A stretch of 14,088 nt of DNA from Anaerolineae bacterium (GTDB taxonomy: Bacteria; Chloroflexota; Anaerolineae; Aggregatilineales; Aggregatilineaceae): contig JAGPFT010000020.1 of the NCBI GenBank assembly GCA_018056405.1, forward strand, positions 1 to 14,088. Reading direction: 5' to 3'. The notes under the pieces were generated by a model. That model made no database searches. It saw only the letters and a list, made by a program, of their open reading frames with translations, and was not told the origin of the DNA. Of the stretch, positions 1 to 6,704 are shown piece after piece (the stretch's first letter is position 1; the number at the start of each line of letters is the position of its first letter). The translations under genes were made by a program, and so were the position numbers.

Positions 1-9
1 GAGACCCAC

Positions 10-43
10 AAAAAACGGTCTCCGCACAAGGGGCGAAGACCGT
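10..43 (-). terminator. Intrinsic (Rho-independent) terminator, minus strand
   Basis: Read on the minus strand, ACGGTCT (43-37) pairs with AGACCGT (21-15). The stem can extend inward through a U-G pair and CGC/GCG, giving about 11 bp around a 7-nt loop. It is followed at once by a run of six T (15-10). This is the classic form of an intrinsic terminator and fits only the minus strand, where the T run is 3' of the stem. It ends the structured RNA starting near 184. If that RNA is a leader, it would be a conditional attenuator before a gene left of the window. Confidence 0.7.
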
Positions 44-184
44 GCCATGATCCAATCCGTGAAAAACACGTGTTGGTGGTCCGGTCGGGGTCTTCACCTC
101 GGCAGGGGGAGTTCCCATTAAGCCTGACCAGGCCCCTGCTGTCTGCGGTAAGAAGCCAACCTAAACTGGGTGGTGAGTTACGGG
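10..184 (-). ncRNA. Structured RNA of about 175 nt, family not identified (small RNA or riboswitch-like leader)
   Basis: This stretch lies between a strong minus-strand promoter (190-218) and an intrinsic terminator (10-43) and has no convincing reading frame. Visible pairings in the RNA sense are: GCAGGGG (139-133) with CCCCTGC (108-102), enclosing hairpin GCCT-GGTC-AGGC (133-122); CTTC..ACC (155-147) with GGTGAAG (98-92); GTTGG (160-156) with CCAAC (76-72); CCAGT (169-165) with ATTGG (56-52); and hairpin CGTG-TTTTT-CACG (70-58). Together they give a multi-branched fold with a three-way junction. CCGT (183-180) could pair with ACGG (43-40), the 5' arm of the terminator, which would make termination conditional. 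GGTGAA..CCCGACCGG locally resembles one arm of FMN elements, but the second half of that motif is missing. 6S RNA is another possibility by size. Existence of a transcript is well supported; its identity is unknown. Confidence 0.5.
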
Positions 185-189
185 GCGTC

Positions 190-218
190 ATCATACCAGC
201 GCCGGGCGGCGGCGTCAA
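190..218 (-). promoter_or_regulatory. Strong sigma70-type promoter, minus strand
   Basis: On the minus strand, TTGACG (218-213) is followed by exactly 17 bp and TATGAT (195-190). A TGG immediately before the -10 box makes an extended -10 element. Transcription should begin near 182-184 and read into the structured RNA and its terminator. It is the best-matched promoter I see in the window. Confidence 0.65.
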
Positions 219-246
219 GGCTCGGAATCGGGCGGGGATGAGGCTC

Positions 247-274
247 GTAGGGGCGTATTGCAATACATCCCTAA
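247..274. repeat. GTAGGGGCG-type palindromic repeat, degraded copy
   Basis: The left arm GTAGGGGCGTATTGCAATAC is intact. The right arm reads ATCCCTAA where GCCCCTAC is expected, so one half has decayed. The centre is ATTGCAAT, unlike the TTTGCAAA centre of the copies at 316 and 13162. It lies just upstream of the minus-strand promoter at 190-218. Confidence 0.55.
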
Positions 275-315
275 TGAGATTTGACATTCAAGGCAGGTGA
301 TATGCACGATTGTCT

Positions 316-347
316 TGTAGGGGCGGGTTTGCAAACCCGCCCCTACA
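316..347. repeat. GTAGGGGCG-type palindromic repeat, perfect copy
   Basis: A perfect 32-bp palindrome starts TGTAGGGGCGGGTTTG and is centred on TGCA. A near-identical copy with one mismatch lies at 13162-13193, and variants with changed cores lie at 247 and 5942. Dispersed, intergenic-only palindromes of this kind resemble REP/MITE-type elements; no transposase is visible. Confidence 0.75.
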
Positions 348-367
348 CGTGCAGGCGCTCGAACGCC

Positions 368-401
368 AGACTTCCGAAGTTTTCGAAAACTTCGGAAGTC
401 T
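368..401. repeat. ACTTCCGAAGT-type palindromic repeat, perfect 34-bp copy
   Basis: A perfect palindrome begins AGACTTCCGAAGTTTTC and is centred on TTCGAA. A second member with 15-bp arms and the core TCTCCGAGA lies at 7516-7546. The outer half GACTTCCGAAGT is constant, while the core differs but stays self-complementary. In both places it sits 3' of a GTAGGGGCG element or half-element. Confidence 0.75.
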
Positions 402-550
402 CAAGGCATCTTTCGCCTCTTTCTACTCGGCTCGTCGTGATGCCTTCATTATCCCCTAAAGTGTCAGCGATGTCTCCGAACGTGTGTCAGCTATCTCTCT
501 GGTCTGTACAAGAGCCAGGGAGGGGGAAATGCCCCAACCGGTGGCCCAAA

Positions 551-603
551 GTCCCCCTCTCTAGCTCTGCTGGAGAGAGGGGTTTAGGGGGAGAGGCGTG
601 CAC
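551..603. repeat. CCCCCTCT...AGAGGGG hairpin repeat
   Basis: CCCCTCTC (554-561) pairs with GAGAGGGG (575-582) around a TAGCTCTGCTG loop, and the unit ends in AGGGGGAGAGGCG. A closely similar unit (CTAGCTCGGCTGGGG..GAGGCGTTCAC) lies inside the MITE-like element at 13042-13090. It is downstream of the transglutaminase stop. On the minus strand it could act as a weak terminator, because GACTTT follows the stem. Confidence 0.6.
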
Positions 604-659
604 AGCCAGGCTCAAGTTGGTGCATATGGGGCGCTGCCCTGTTGCAGCCTGTCCTCCGC

Positions 660-3191
660 TCACTCACCCTTGCGCCCCGCACCCAGCAGCAGCGCGATCT
701 TGCGCCGCACAAAGGCCCAGCGCGCCGTCTGCCAGGCGTCGTGGGCCTGGCTGCGGTTCTCTTCCTGCTGGGCAGGCTCCGGCGGCGCGGCATAGCGGTC
801 GGTGATATAGGCGTGGGTGATGGTGTTGATCGGTTGCTCAATCTCTGGTAGGTAGCTGACCAGGTGACGGCGGCGTTCGTCGGGGGTAGCTGAATCAGCG
901 AAGCGTAGCCCGATCCAGCGCGCATAGATGCCCAGCCGGGCGTAAGCACGCTGCACCACTGACAGGCCGCCCAGACCCCGGTACTCGATGTACCAGATGG
1001 CGAACAGCACGGCCAGCACCAGGCCCAGCACAACCAGCGCCAAGATGCCCAGCATCCACAGGAGGGTGCGCAGCAAGCTGCTGTCTTCGCCGTCGCCGAC
1101 GCGCGTGGCATCGGGGGGCGGCGGCGCGGTGGCGCTTGGCGCGGGCGTGGGGGAGGGCGTCGGCGTGGGCGTGGAGGGCAGGGCCAATCCCGCGGCGCCG
1201 CCGGTTGATGTGGCGGCTGCTCCGTCGGGAGTGAGCGGCAGCGGCGTGAAGGTTGCGGTGGGCAGCGGTGTGGGCGTGGGCAGCGGCGTCACCGTCGGCA
1301 GGATCGCCAACAGCGTGGCGTCGTCCTCGCGGCTGATCGGTGCTTCGTCGGCGGTCGGCTCGAACTCGACCCAGCCGTAGCCTGGGAAGTACACTTCCAC
1401 CCAGGTGTGGGCGTCGCGCTCGCGCACCAGGTAGGCCCCGCGCTCGGCGTCCCATGTGCCCTGGGCGAAGCCAGCCGCCATGCGCGCCGGGATGCCCTGC
1501 GAGCGCAGCATGAGCACCATCGCCGTCGCGTAGTAGTTGCAGTAGCCCTGGCGTTGCTCGAAGAGGAACCATTCGATCGGGTCGCTGCCGCGCGGCGGCG
1601 CGGGGATCGCCTCGCTGTACTGGATGTTGGTGCGCAGCCAGAACTCAATCGCCCTGGCCTGGTCGTAGGGCGTTGTTGCCCCTGCCTGGCGGACAATCTG
1701 CGCGGCCAATTCGCGGATGCGCGGCGCGACGTTCTCGGCTCCTTGCAGGTAGAGGCGCAGCACCCAGTCGGGATAGCTCTGCCCGGCGCTGCGCAGGGCA
1801 GAGGCCGTCGCCGTGCTGACCAGCGATGTGAGGGCGTACTGGTCGCCGGTGCGCAGGGTGTCCCGCGAGCGGATGATCGCCACATCGGTCGGGCCGTTTT
1901 CGTTGACGCAGGTGCGCTCGAAGTCCTCTATGCAGTCTAGCTCGGCTTCGACGGGCAGGCCCACCTCCACCGGCTGCGGCGCAGCGTGCACCAGGTTGCT
2001 GGCGCGAATGAGCATGGTGAACTGCTGGCGGGCCTCAGCGCGGGCACCCGGCGCTAGCGGGCCGATGTTGAAGTGCAGCCCCGCCTGATCGGTGAAGGCG
2101 CGCACCGTGCGTGTGTGTCGCCAGCGCCAGGAGGCGGGGTCATAAGAGTCGTAGACGGTAGAGCGCCAGTAGTAGCGCACGCCAGGCGGCCCTTCCACCT
2201 CCACGATCATCACCGGCTGGTCGCCAAGCTGGATTGCGCCGGTCAGTTGTAGCTCTGCCCCACCGTAATAGTCAGCGGTGGCAATTCCCTGGCTCTCCAG
2301 CGAGGAGAACAGCCGGTTCCATAGCTCGGCCAGTTCCATAAGGGTATCGCCGGAGAGCAGTTCGCGAACACGTGAGAGGTCGCGTTCGTCCGAACCGGCG
2401 GGTGCGCGCCAGGCCAGCGCGACCAGGATCACGGCCAGAAGCGCGCCCGTGCGCATGAAGGCGCGGCGCACGGTGCCGGAGAAGCTCACCTGATGGACGA
2501 ACCAGTCGTATTCGCGCAGGTCAATGTGCGAGCGGATGAGCAGCAGCAACGACACGACGACGAAGCCGCCCAGGTAGAGATCGAGCGACACATCGCCCTG
2601 GTAGTAGAACTGATTCGTGATCAGCACCAGACCGGTCGGCACGATGACGCGCCAGACGCGATCCACGCGGAAAACATGCCACGCGGCGTTGTGGCCGAGG
2701 AACCAGAACAGCACGGCCATGAAGACCACGAAGGTCACGTCATCGTTGGCGGGCTGGTCGCCGGCGATGGCCTGGTCAATCCAGATGGCGATCTCGTGCA
2801 GCAGCCTGTCGGTGCGCGCCCACAGCGGGCCGTCTTCGACAAGGGTGTAGGCGCAGGTGAGGAGCACGCCGGCCAGGCTGTAGACGCTGCTCATCAGCAG
2901 GGCCAGCGGCTCGGAATAGTGGCTGCGCGCGAGCAGGAATCCCAGGCCCACCGTCAGCACGCTGACGGGCACCAGGGCGTGCAACCCCTCTGTCCAGTGG
3001 GCGGCATCGAGTGCCAGGGCCGTGAGGATCATCAGCGCCCAGACGAGCAGCAGGCTGGTGAAGTCACCACGCGCGAAGACCGTGCGCAGGTGATTGTGCA
3101 GCCTTCGCCGCCAGCGCCCAGGCACACGCGCCGCGCGCACCGTGTGGCCTGGTACGGCCTGCGCCGGACGCATGTGAGGAGTAGTCGCCAT
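660..3191 (-). CDS. TgpA-like membrane transglutaminase, DUF4129-type C-terminus
   Basis: Predicted 843-aa integral membrane protein. Residues about 44-262 carry six or seven hydrophobic segments. An extracytoplasmic part follows, ending in a transglutaminase-like fold with nucleophile Cys551 (GYCNYYATAM) and His595 (DAHTWVEVYFPGYGWV). Glu611 in FEPT sits where many relatives have the catalytic Asp (FDPT). A Pro/Thr linker (about 632-693, PTPTP repeats) leads to one more membrane helix (about 710-733) and a cytoplasmic tail of about 110 residues like DUF4129. The architecture matches TgpA-type proteins, whose cellular substrates are poorly known. The ATG at 3191 has GGAAAG about 4 nt upstream. 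The gene stands alone, divergent from the esterase, with a plausible promoter at 3250-3278. Family assignment is confident; activity is inferred. Confidence 0.9.
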   Translation of the reverse strand: MATTPHMRPAQAVPGHTVRAARVPGRWRRRLHNHLRTVFARGDFTSLLLVWALMILTALALDAAHWTEGLHALVPVSVLTVGLGFLLARSHYSEPLALLMSSVYSLAGVLLTCAYTLVEDGPLWARTDRLLHEIAIWIDQAIAGDQPANDDVTFVVFMAVLFWFLGHNAAWHVFRVDRVWRVIVPTGLVLITNQFYYQGDVSLDLYLGGFVVVSLLLLIRSHIDLREYDWFVHQVSFSGTVRRAFMRTGALLAVILVALAWRAPAGSDERDLSRVRELLSGDTLMELAELWNRLFSSLESQGIATADYYGGAELQLTGAIQLGDQPVMIVEVEGPPGVRYYWRSTVYDSYDPASWRWRHTRTVRAFTDQAGLHFNIGPLAPGARAEARQQFTMLIRASNLVHAAPQPVEVGLPVEAELDCIEDFERTCVNENGPTDVAIIRSRDTLRTGDQYALTSLVSTATASALRSAGQSYPDWVLRLYLQGAENVAPRIRELAAQIVRQAGATTPYDQARAIEFWLRTNIQYSEAIPAPPRGSDPIEWFLFEQRQGYCNYYATAMVLMLRSQGIPARMAAGFAQGTWDAERGAYLVRERDAHTWVEVYFPGYGWVEFEPTADEAPISREDDATLLAILPTVTPLPTPTPLPTATFTPLPLTPDGAAATSTGGAAGLALPSTPTPTPSPTPAPSATAPPPPDATRVGDGEDSSLLRTLLWMLGILALVVLGLVLAVLFAIWYIEYRGLGGLSVVQRAYARLGIYARWIGLRFADSATPDERRRHLVSYLPEIEQPINTITHAYITDRYAAPPEPAQQEENRSQAHDAWQTARWAFVRRKIALLLGAGRKGE

Positions 3192-3249
3192 CAGCTTTCC
3201 GTCTGACTCATCTCACCTGGTGTCACGTGGCCCACACTGAGTGGGTGAG

Positions 3250-3278
3250 ATTGTAAGCGTTTGTGCGCAGGCCGCCAA
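3250..3278 (-). promoter_or_regulatory. Probable promoter of the transglutaminase gene
   Basis: On the minus strand, TTGGCG (3278-3273), 17 bp, then TACAAT (3255-3250) fits a sigma70 promoter with correct spacing. The start codon is about 58 nt beyond the -10 box, leaving a short leader. Confidence 0.35.
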
Positions 3279-3284
3279 GCAGTT

Positions 3285-3374
3285 GACCTCACCCCCGCTC
3301 GACGCTGGCACGCCTCGCCTCCCCCTCTCCGGCCTATACACCCTCGTGGGGGAAGGGGCCGGGGGATGGGGGCC
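3285..3374 (-). repeat. GACCTCACCCCC-type composite palindrome, inverted orientation
   Basis: It begins GACCTCACCCCCGCTCGACG and contains CCTCCCCCTCTCCGG. Its reverse complement carries GAGAGGGGGAGGCGAGGCG, GCCAGCGTCGAG and CGGGGGTGAGGTC, the same ordered blocks as the copies at 5866-5936 and 10662-10754. The far end is degraded. It fills most of the spacer between the divergent transglutaminase and esterase genes. Confidence 0.6.
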
Positions 3375-3425
3375 TTCGACAACTGCCTGACAACTCGTTC
3401 GTGAACCCCGAGGCGATTGCCCTGC

Positions 3426-3454
3426 TTGTGCAACCGTTCTCATGCGCATATAAT
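3426..3454 (+). promoter_or_regulatory. Promoter giving a probably leaderless esterase mRNA
   Basis: TTGTGC (3426-3431), 17 bp, then a perfect TATAAT (3449-3454). Only seven bases separate the -10 box from the ATG at 3462, so transcription should start at or next to the A of the start codon. No Shine-Dalgarno sequence would then be present on the mRNA. The same arrangement occurs at 12894-12922. Confidence 0.55.
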
Positions 3455-3461
3455 CGCCGCC

Positions 3462-4514
3462 ATGATACCCCAAAGACACCTGTTGTTGCCCGCCGTCATC
3501 CTGACGCTGATCGTGCTGGCGGCTTGCGAGCCGCTGGCTCCTGACCAGACACCTGTCTACGTCGTTGTCACCGGTGAGACGCCGGATACCCTCATCCAGC
3601 CCGCGCCCACTCAACCGTTGGGCAGCGCCGGGACGCCACAGGCCGGCGCGCCGATGGCGGCGGGCGTCGTCAACACGCCGATCCCTTCAGATACCCCTTT
3701 GCCAGAGGCGACCGCGCTGCCTTCGCCCACGCCCTTCGCCTGCCCGGAGACAACCGGGCGCGTCATCCAGGGGGCGGTGCCCAGCGCCGTGACCGGCGGC
3801 GAGATCACTTACTATATGTACCTGCCGCCGTGCTTCTATGAGTCCCTGCAACGCTACCCTTATGTGATTTTGCTGCATGGCACGGGCTACGACGACGGGA
3901 TGTGGGTAGACCTGGGCGTGCCCTCGGTCATGGATCAGGGCATCGCCAGCGGGACGCTGCCGCCGATGGTCGTGCTCATGCCCGATGGCGGCCTGATCGC
4001 CGAACTCAACGACCAGCCCGACGGCGCGTCGTATGAGACGGTGATCCTGGACGAGCTAATTCCGGCGGTGGAGCGCGATTTCTGTCTGTGGGGAGCGCGC
4101 GCCGGGCGGGCTATTGGCGGCATCTCACGCGGCGGCTTCTGGGCGTTCAGCATTGCCCTGCGTCACCCGGACGCCTTCAGTGCGGTCGGTGGTCACAGCC
4201 CGCACTTCGAGCCGGACAACGTCGCGCCGGAGTTCAATCCGCTTGAATTGGCCGCGCGCGCCAATCCCGCGCGGGTGGCGCTGCGCATCTACCTCGATCA
4301 TGGGGCCGATGACTACGTGGGCACCAACGTGCGGCGCATGAGCGATTTGCTGCGCCAGAACGGAATCGCTCACGATTACTTCGTGGACCCCGTAGGCGAT
4401 CACGATATGGCCTACTGGTCGTCGCACGTAGCGGAGTACCTATCGTTCTACGGGCAGGTGTGGCCGAAGGATGTAGCCGCGCTGCCGTCGTGCCTGGAGC
4501 CAGTTCCCCAGTAG
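3462..4514 (+). CDS. Lipoprotein esterase, alpha/beta hydrolase (Esterase D / antigen 85-like, PF00756 type)
   Basis: Predicted 350-aa secreted lipoprotein. A signal peptide ends in the lipobox LAAC, so Cys22 would be lipidated. Residues about 23-93 form a Pro/Thr-rich tether, followed by an alpha/beta hydrolase domain. The nucleophile elbow GISRGG places Ser222; the likely acid is Asp283 or Asp284 (DHGADDYVG) and the base His314 (GDHDMAYW). LLHGTGYDDG (137-146) resembles the oxyanion loop of this family. The substrate cannot be read from the sequence. I chose ATG 3462 over an in-frame ATG at 3417 because only 3462 gives a clean signal peptide, and the TATAAT box lies between the two. It converges with the DUF1232 gene, leaving 5 bp between the stops. 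Confidence 0.88.
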   Translation: MIPQRHLLLPAVILTLIVLAACEPLAPDQTPVYVVVTGETPDTLIQPAPTQPLGSAGTPQAGAPMAAGVVNTPIPSDTPLPEATALPSPTPFACPETTGRVIQGAVPSAVTGGEITYYMYLPPCFYESLQRYPYVILLHGTGYDDGMWVDLGVPSVMDQGIASGTLPPMVVLMPDGGLIAELNDQPDGASYETVILDELIPAVERDFCLWGARAGRAIGGISRGGFWAFSIALRHPDAFSAVGGHSPHFEPDNVAPEFNPLELAARANPARVALRIYLDHGADDYVGTNVRRMSDLLRQNGIAHDYFVDPVGDHDMAYWSSHVAEYLSFYGQVWPKDVAALPSCLEPVPQ

Positions 4515-4519
4515 GGGCG

Positions 4520-4963
4520 TCAGAGCGCGGCGTCGAAGAGGCGGAGCAGCGCCCAGAAGACGGTGAACGCGCCGATGGCCGCCAGCACGATGGTGATCAG
4601 GCAGCCCCAGCGCCCGATGCGCGTGCGCAGCACATAGCGCAGAATCGTGAGGAAGGTCACCGAGCCGCCCCCCGCCAGAATTGCGGCGATGTCGTCGGCC
4701 TGCCCGGCGAAGGGGATGAAGTCCGGGATGGCATCTACCGGAAAGAAGGCGTAGATCGCTGTCAGCACGAGGATCGCCAGGATGCTGCCGCTGATTCCCC
4801 AGTCGAGCGCCTGGCGGGCGAGCGGCTCACTCTGGCGCGAGCGGCGCGCCGGACGGTCTTCCTCGTCCTCATCGTCGTACCCAGTGTATTCCTCGTCGTA
4901 CTGGTCGTAGCTCTCGTCCTCGCCATATGGATCGCGCGCCTGGCTGATGTTCCTGCGTGGCAT
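4520..4963 (-). CDS. Small membrane protein with DUF1232 (YkvA-like) domain
   Basis: Predicted 147 aa. Residues about 12-37 are extremely acidic and Tyr-rich (GEDESYDQYDEEYTG), followed by a basic patch (38-42). The DUF1232 signature is YAFFPVDAIPDFIPFAGQAD (71-90), matching the family pattern of P-V-D-x-I-P-D-F-I-P. Membrane segments are likely at about 57-74, 88-108 and 120-141. The function of DUF1232 proteins is not established and I infer none. The ATG at 4963 is preceded by AGGAAGGAA (4975-4967), a good ribosome binding site. The gene is divergent from the polysaccharide block and convergent with the esterase. Confidence 0.85.
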   Translation of the reverse strand: MPRRNISQARDPYGEDESYDQYDEEYTGYDDEDEEDRPARRSRQSEPLARQALDWGISGSILAILVLTAIYAFFPVDAIPDFIPFAGQADDIAAILAGGGSVTFLTILRYVLRTRIGRWGCLITIVLAAIGAFTVFWALLRLFDAAL

Positions 4964-4966
4964 GGC

Positions 4967-5004
4967 TTCCTTCCTGTGTCTGCATTGACTCCCCCTGGAG
5001 TATA
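4967..5004 (-). promoter_or_regulatory. -10 box and ribosome binding site of the DUF1232 gene
   Basis: On the minus strand TATACT (5004-4999) is a good -10 hexamer, but no clear -35 is found 16-18 bp upstream. AGGAAGGAA (4975-4967) lies about 4 nt before the ATG and supports that start. Confidence 0.4.
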
Positions 5005-5079
5005 GCAGAAGAGGGCGGCGAACCGCCTACGATTGCCCGGCGCGCAGATCACGCTCTCTCGCGATTGGCGCGAACGGGG

Positions 5080-5085
5080 TATAAT
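5080..5085 (+). promoter_or_regulatory. -10 box (TATAAT) upstream of the polysaccharide genes
   Basis: A perfect TATAAT within CGGGGTATAATCGCGGC precedes the first Wzz-like gene. Transcription would begin near 5092, about 59 nt before the ATG at 5151. No good -35 hexamer is seen at the usual distance, so an activator or a non-canonical -35 may be involved. It may drive the run from 5151 onward, though repeats at 5866 and 7388 could attenuate read-through. Confidence 0.4.
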
Positions 5086-5150
5086 CGCGGCATCGGACAA
5101 TTCGCAGGGCAGGGCGCGGCTGCTGGCTGGCGCTGCGCGAGACGCAGACT

Positions 5151-5849
5151 ATGGAACTGATCGCACTCTGGCAGGTGATCCGGCGGCGCTGGTGGCTGAT
5201 CGGGCTGCCGGCGGTTGTCGTGCTCGTGCTGACGCTGCCCGCGCTGGCCGACGCCGTGAATCCTCCACCAAGCTACGAAGTGCGCGTGCGGCTGACGGCG
5301 GCGGCTCCGCCCGACGCGGCAAGCGCCGCGCCCGAAAGCGCCTATGAGGACACCAGCTATGTGGTGTGGCTGGCCTCGGAGTATGTGGCGGTCAATCTGC
5401 CACACTGGATCGCCAGCGACAGCTTCGCCGAAGAAGTGGCGCGGATCGTGGCCGGGCAGGGCCTGGACATTGCCGCCTCTGATTTAGTGGGGGCCTTCGC
5501 CGCCGACAGCTACCGCAGCATCGTCACCCTGTACGTGCGCTGGGATGATGCCGGGCAGATTCGCCCCATCGCTGAAGCGGCGATCCGGGTGCTGCGCGAG
5601 CGCAACGCCGAGTATTTTCCGCAGTTTGCCGTCTCGCCGGCCCGCGTTGTGCCGCTGGACACGCTGGAAGTGGTGGAGGTTCCGCCGCCGCTGACCGCGC
5701 GCATCGCGCCGCTGCTGCGGGTGGCGCTGGGGCTGGCTGCCGGCGTGGGGCTGGCAGCATTGGCGGAGTACCTGGATCGCAGCCTGCGCACGCGCCAGGA
5801 TGTGGAAGCGTTGGGGCTTGAGGTGCTGGCCGAGATTCCGGGGGAATGA
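5151..5849 (+). CDS. Wzz/CapA-like polysaccharide chain-length determinant, first copy
   Basis: Predicted 232 aa. One membrane helix at about 15-34 follows a basic RRRWW stretch. An extracytoplasmic domain spans about 35-183, and a second helix lies at about 184-207. The C-terminus, LDRSLRTRQDVEALGLEVLAEIP, matches the conserved tail of Wzz-family co-polymerases (D-R-x-R-x-x-x-D-V-E...I-P). Such proteins form inner-membrane oligomers that set polymer length and bind a BY-kinase, which here would be encoded at 6705. The extracytoplasmic domain is short and lacks an obvious long coiled coil. ATG 5151 has no strong Shine-Dalgarno. A second Wzz-like gene follows after a 183-bp gap filled with repeats. 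Confidence 0.82.
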   Translation: MELIALWQVIRRRWWLIGLPAVVVLVLTLPALADAVNPPPSYEVRVRLTAAAPPDAASAAPESAYEDTSYVVWLASEYVAVNLPHWIASDSFAEEVARIVAGQGLDIAASDLVGAFAADSYRSIVTLYVRWDDAGQIRPIAEAAIRVLRERNAEYFPQFAVSPARVVPLDTLEVVEVPPPLTARIAPLLRVALGLAAGVGLAALAEYLDRSLRTRQDVEALGLEVLAEIPGE

Positions 5850-5865
5850 GAGGCCATGCGGAAAC

Positions 5866-5936
5866 CTCACCCCCCAACCCCCTCTCCGTTTACGGAGAGG
5901 GGGAAGTGAGGCGCGCCAGCGCCGAGCGGGGGTGGT
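5866..5936 (+). repeat. GACCTCACCCCC-type composite palindrome
   Basis: CCTCACCCCCC is followed by the 11-bp perfect hairpin CCCCCTCTCCG-TTTA-CGGAGAGGGGG (5878-5903). Then come GTGAGGCGCG, CCAGCGCCGAG and CGGGGGTGG. The order of blocks equals that at 10662-10754. GGCGC-GCCA-GCGCC forms a second small hairpin. It lies between the two Wzz-like genes, where it could act as an mRNA processing or attenuation site. Confidence 0.65.
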
Positions 5937-5941
5937 GCCAT

Positions 5942-5969
5942 GTGGGGGCGTATGCAATACGCCCCTTAC
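5942..5969. repeat. GTAGGGGCG-type palindromic repeat, TATGCAATA core variant
   Basis: GTGGGGGCGTATGCAATAC followed by GCCCCTTAC is an imperfect member of the family seen at 247, 316 and 13162. The core is again different but nearly self-complementary. Confidence 0.55.
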
Positions 5970-6032
5970 GAGGGCACCTGCTAGAATACCGGCGCGAGGC
6001 GGCAGCCTTAGCTTGTTGAGGACTTGCAGCAT

Positions 6033-6695
6033 ATGAACTTGACTTATTACGCCCGAATCTTGATCCGGCGCGGGTGGATACTCCTCCTGGCAATGGCGAT
6101 CACGGCAGGAGCCGCCTATGCCTTCAGCAAGGCGCAGACGCCCGTGTACCGCGCCACGCAGCGCGTCCTGCTCCAGCCGGCACGCAACGACTACGGCCTG
6201 ACGGAGACGCTGCGCATTCTGCTGCGCAGCTACGTGGTCTATCTGAACACGGACACGCAGGCCGCCGCCGCCATTGATCGCCTGCAACTCGACATGACGC
6301 CGGGCGATCTGCGCCGCTACACGACGATCAGCTCGGACCCGACGCAGCTCGTCGTGCAGATTGACGTGGATATGCAGGACGGGCCGCTGGCGGCGCGCAT
6401 TGCCACCGAACTAGGGCGCTTGCTGGTGGAGTATCGCACCGAAGACAACCGCGACTTGCAGCGCGAAGACCGCATTGACGCCCTGCTGATTGACACGGCG
6501 ACCTACGGGCTGCACTCGCCCAAGACCAGAATCAATGTGCTGGCCGGGGCGCTGCTCGGCCTGCTGCTCGGCGGTGTGGTGGTGTTTGTGCTCGAATACC
6601 TGGAATCCAACATCCTGCGCAGCCGGGAAGACGTGCAGACCTTCCTGGCGCTGCCCCTGCTGGCGGCGATTCCTCCTGAAGATAGCCACATGTGA
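6033..6695 (+). CDS. Wzz/CapA-like polysaccharide chain-length determinant, second copy
   Basis: Predicted 220 aa with helices at about 14-32 and 166-189 flanking an extracytoplasmic domain. The tail reads LEYLESNILRSREDVQTFLALPLLAAIP, the same signature as the protein encoded at 5151. The two proteins share topology and tail but little else, so they are diverged paralogs. I chose ATG 6033 over an upstream in-frame TTG at 6024: GAGGA (6018-6022) lies 10 nt before the ATG but only 1 nt before the TTG. The stop is 9 bp before the kinase-like gene, so the two are very likely cotranscribed and may interact, as in CapA/CapB pairs. Confidence 0.85.
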   Translation: MNLTYYARILIRRGWILLLAMAITAGAAYAFSKAQTPVYRATQRVLLQPARNDYGLTETLRILLRSYVVYLNTDTQAAAAIDRLQLDMTPGDLRRYTTISSDPTQLVVQIDVDMQDGPLAARIATELGRLLVEYRTEDNRDLQREDRIDALLIDTATYGLHSPKTRINVLAGALLGLLLGGVVVFVLEYLESNILRSREDVQTFLALPLLAAIPPEDSHM

Positions 6696-6704
6696 GGTGG
6701 GGTG

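Noticed and set aside
10..184. Cobalamin or FMN riboswitch in the left-end RNA
   Set aside because: TTAATGGGAA and GGTGAA..CCCGACCGG recall short conserved boxes of these families. However, spacing between the boxes is wrong for cobalamin, and the second half of the FMN element is absent.
316..347. Intrinsic terminator
   Set aside because: The palindrome is stable but no T run follows on either strand, and identical copies occur in places without an upstream gene end.
281..805. 174-residue plus-strand frame running through the repeats
   Set aside because: It crosses three palindromic repeats and the end of the transglutaminase gene, and has no protein-like composition.
2493..3206. 237-residue frame antisense to the transglutaminase N-terminus
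   Set aside because: It mirrors codons of a membrane protein with clear motifs and has no recognisable fold or ribosome binding site.
3417..3461. Upstream ATG for the esterase
   Set aside because: It would put a Cys/His-rich stretch before the signal peptide and lies upstream of the likely transcription start.
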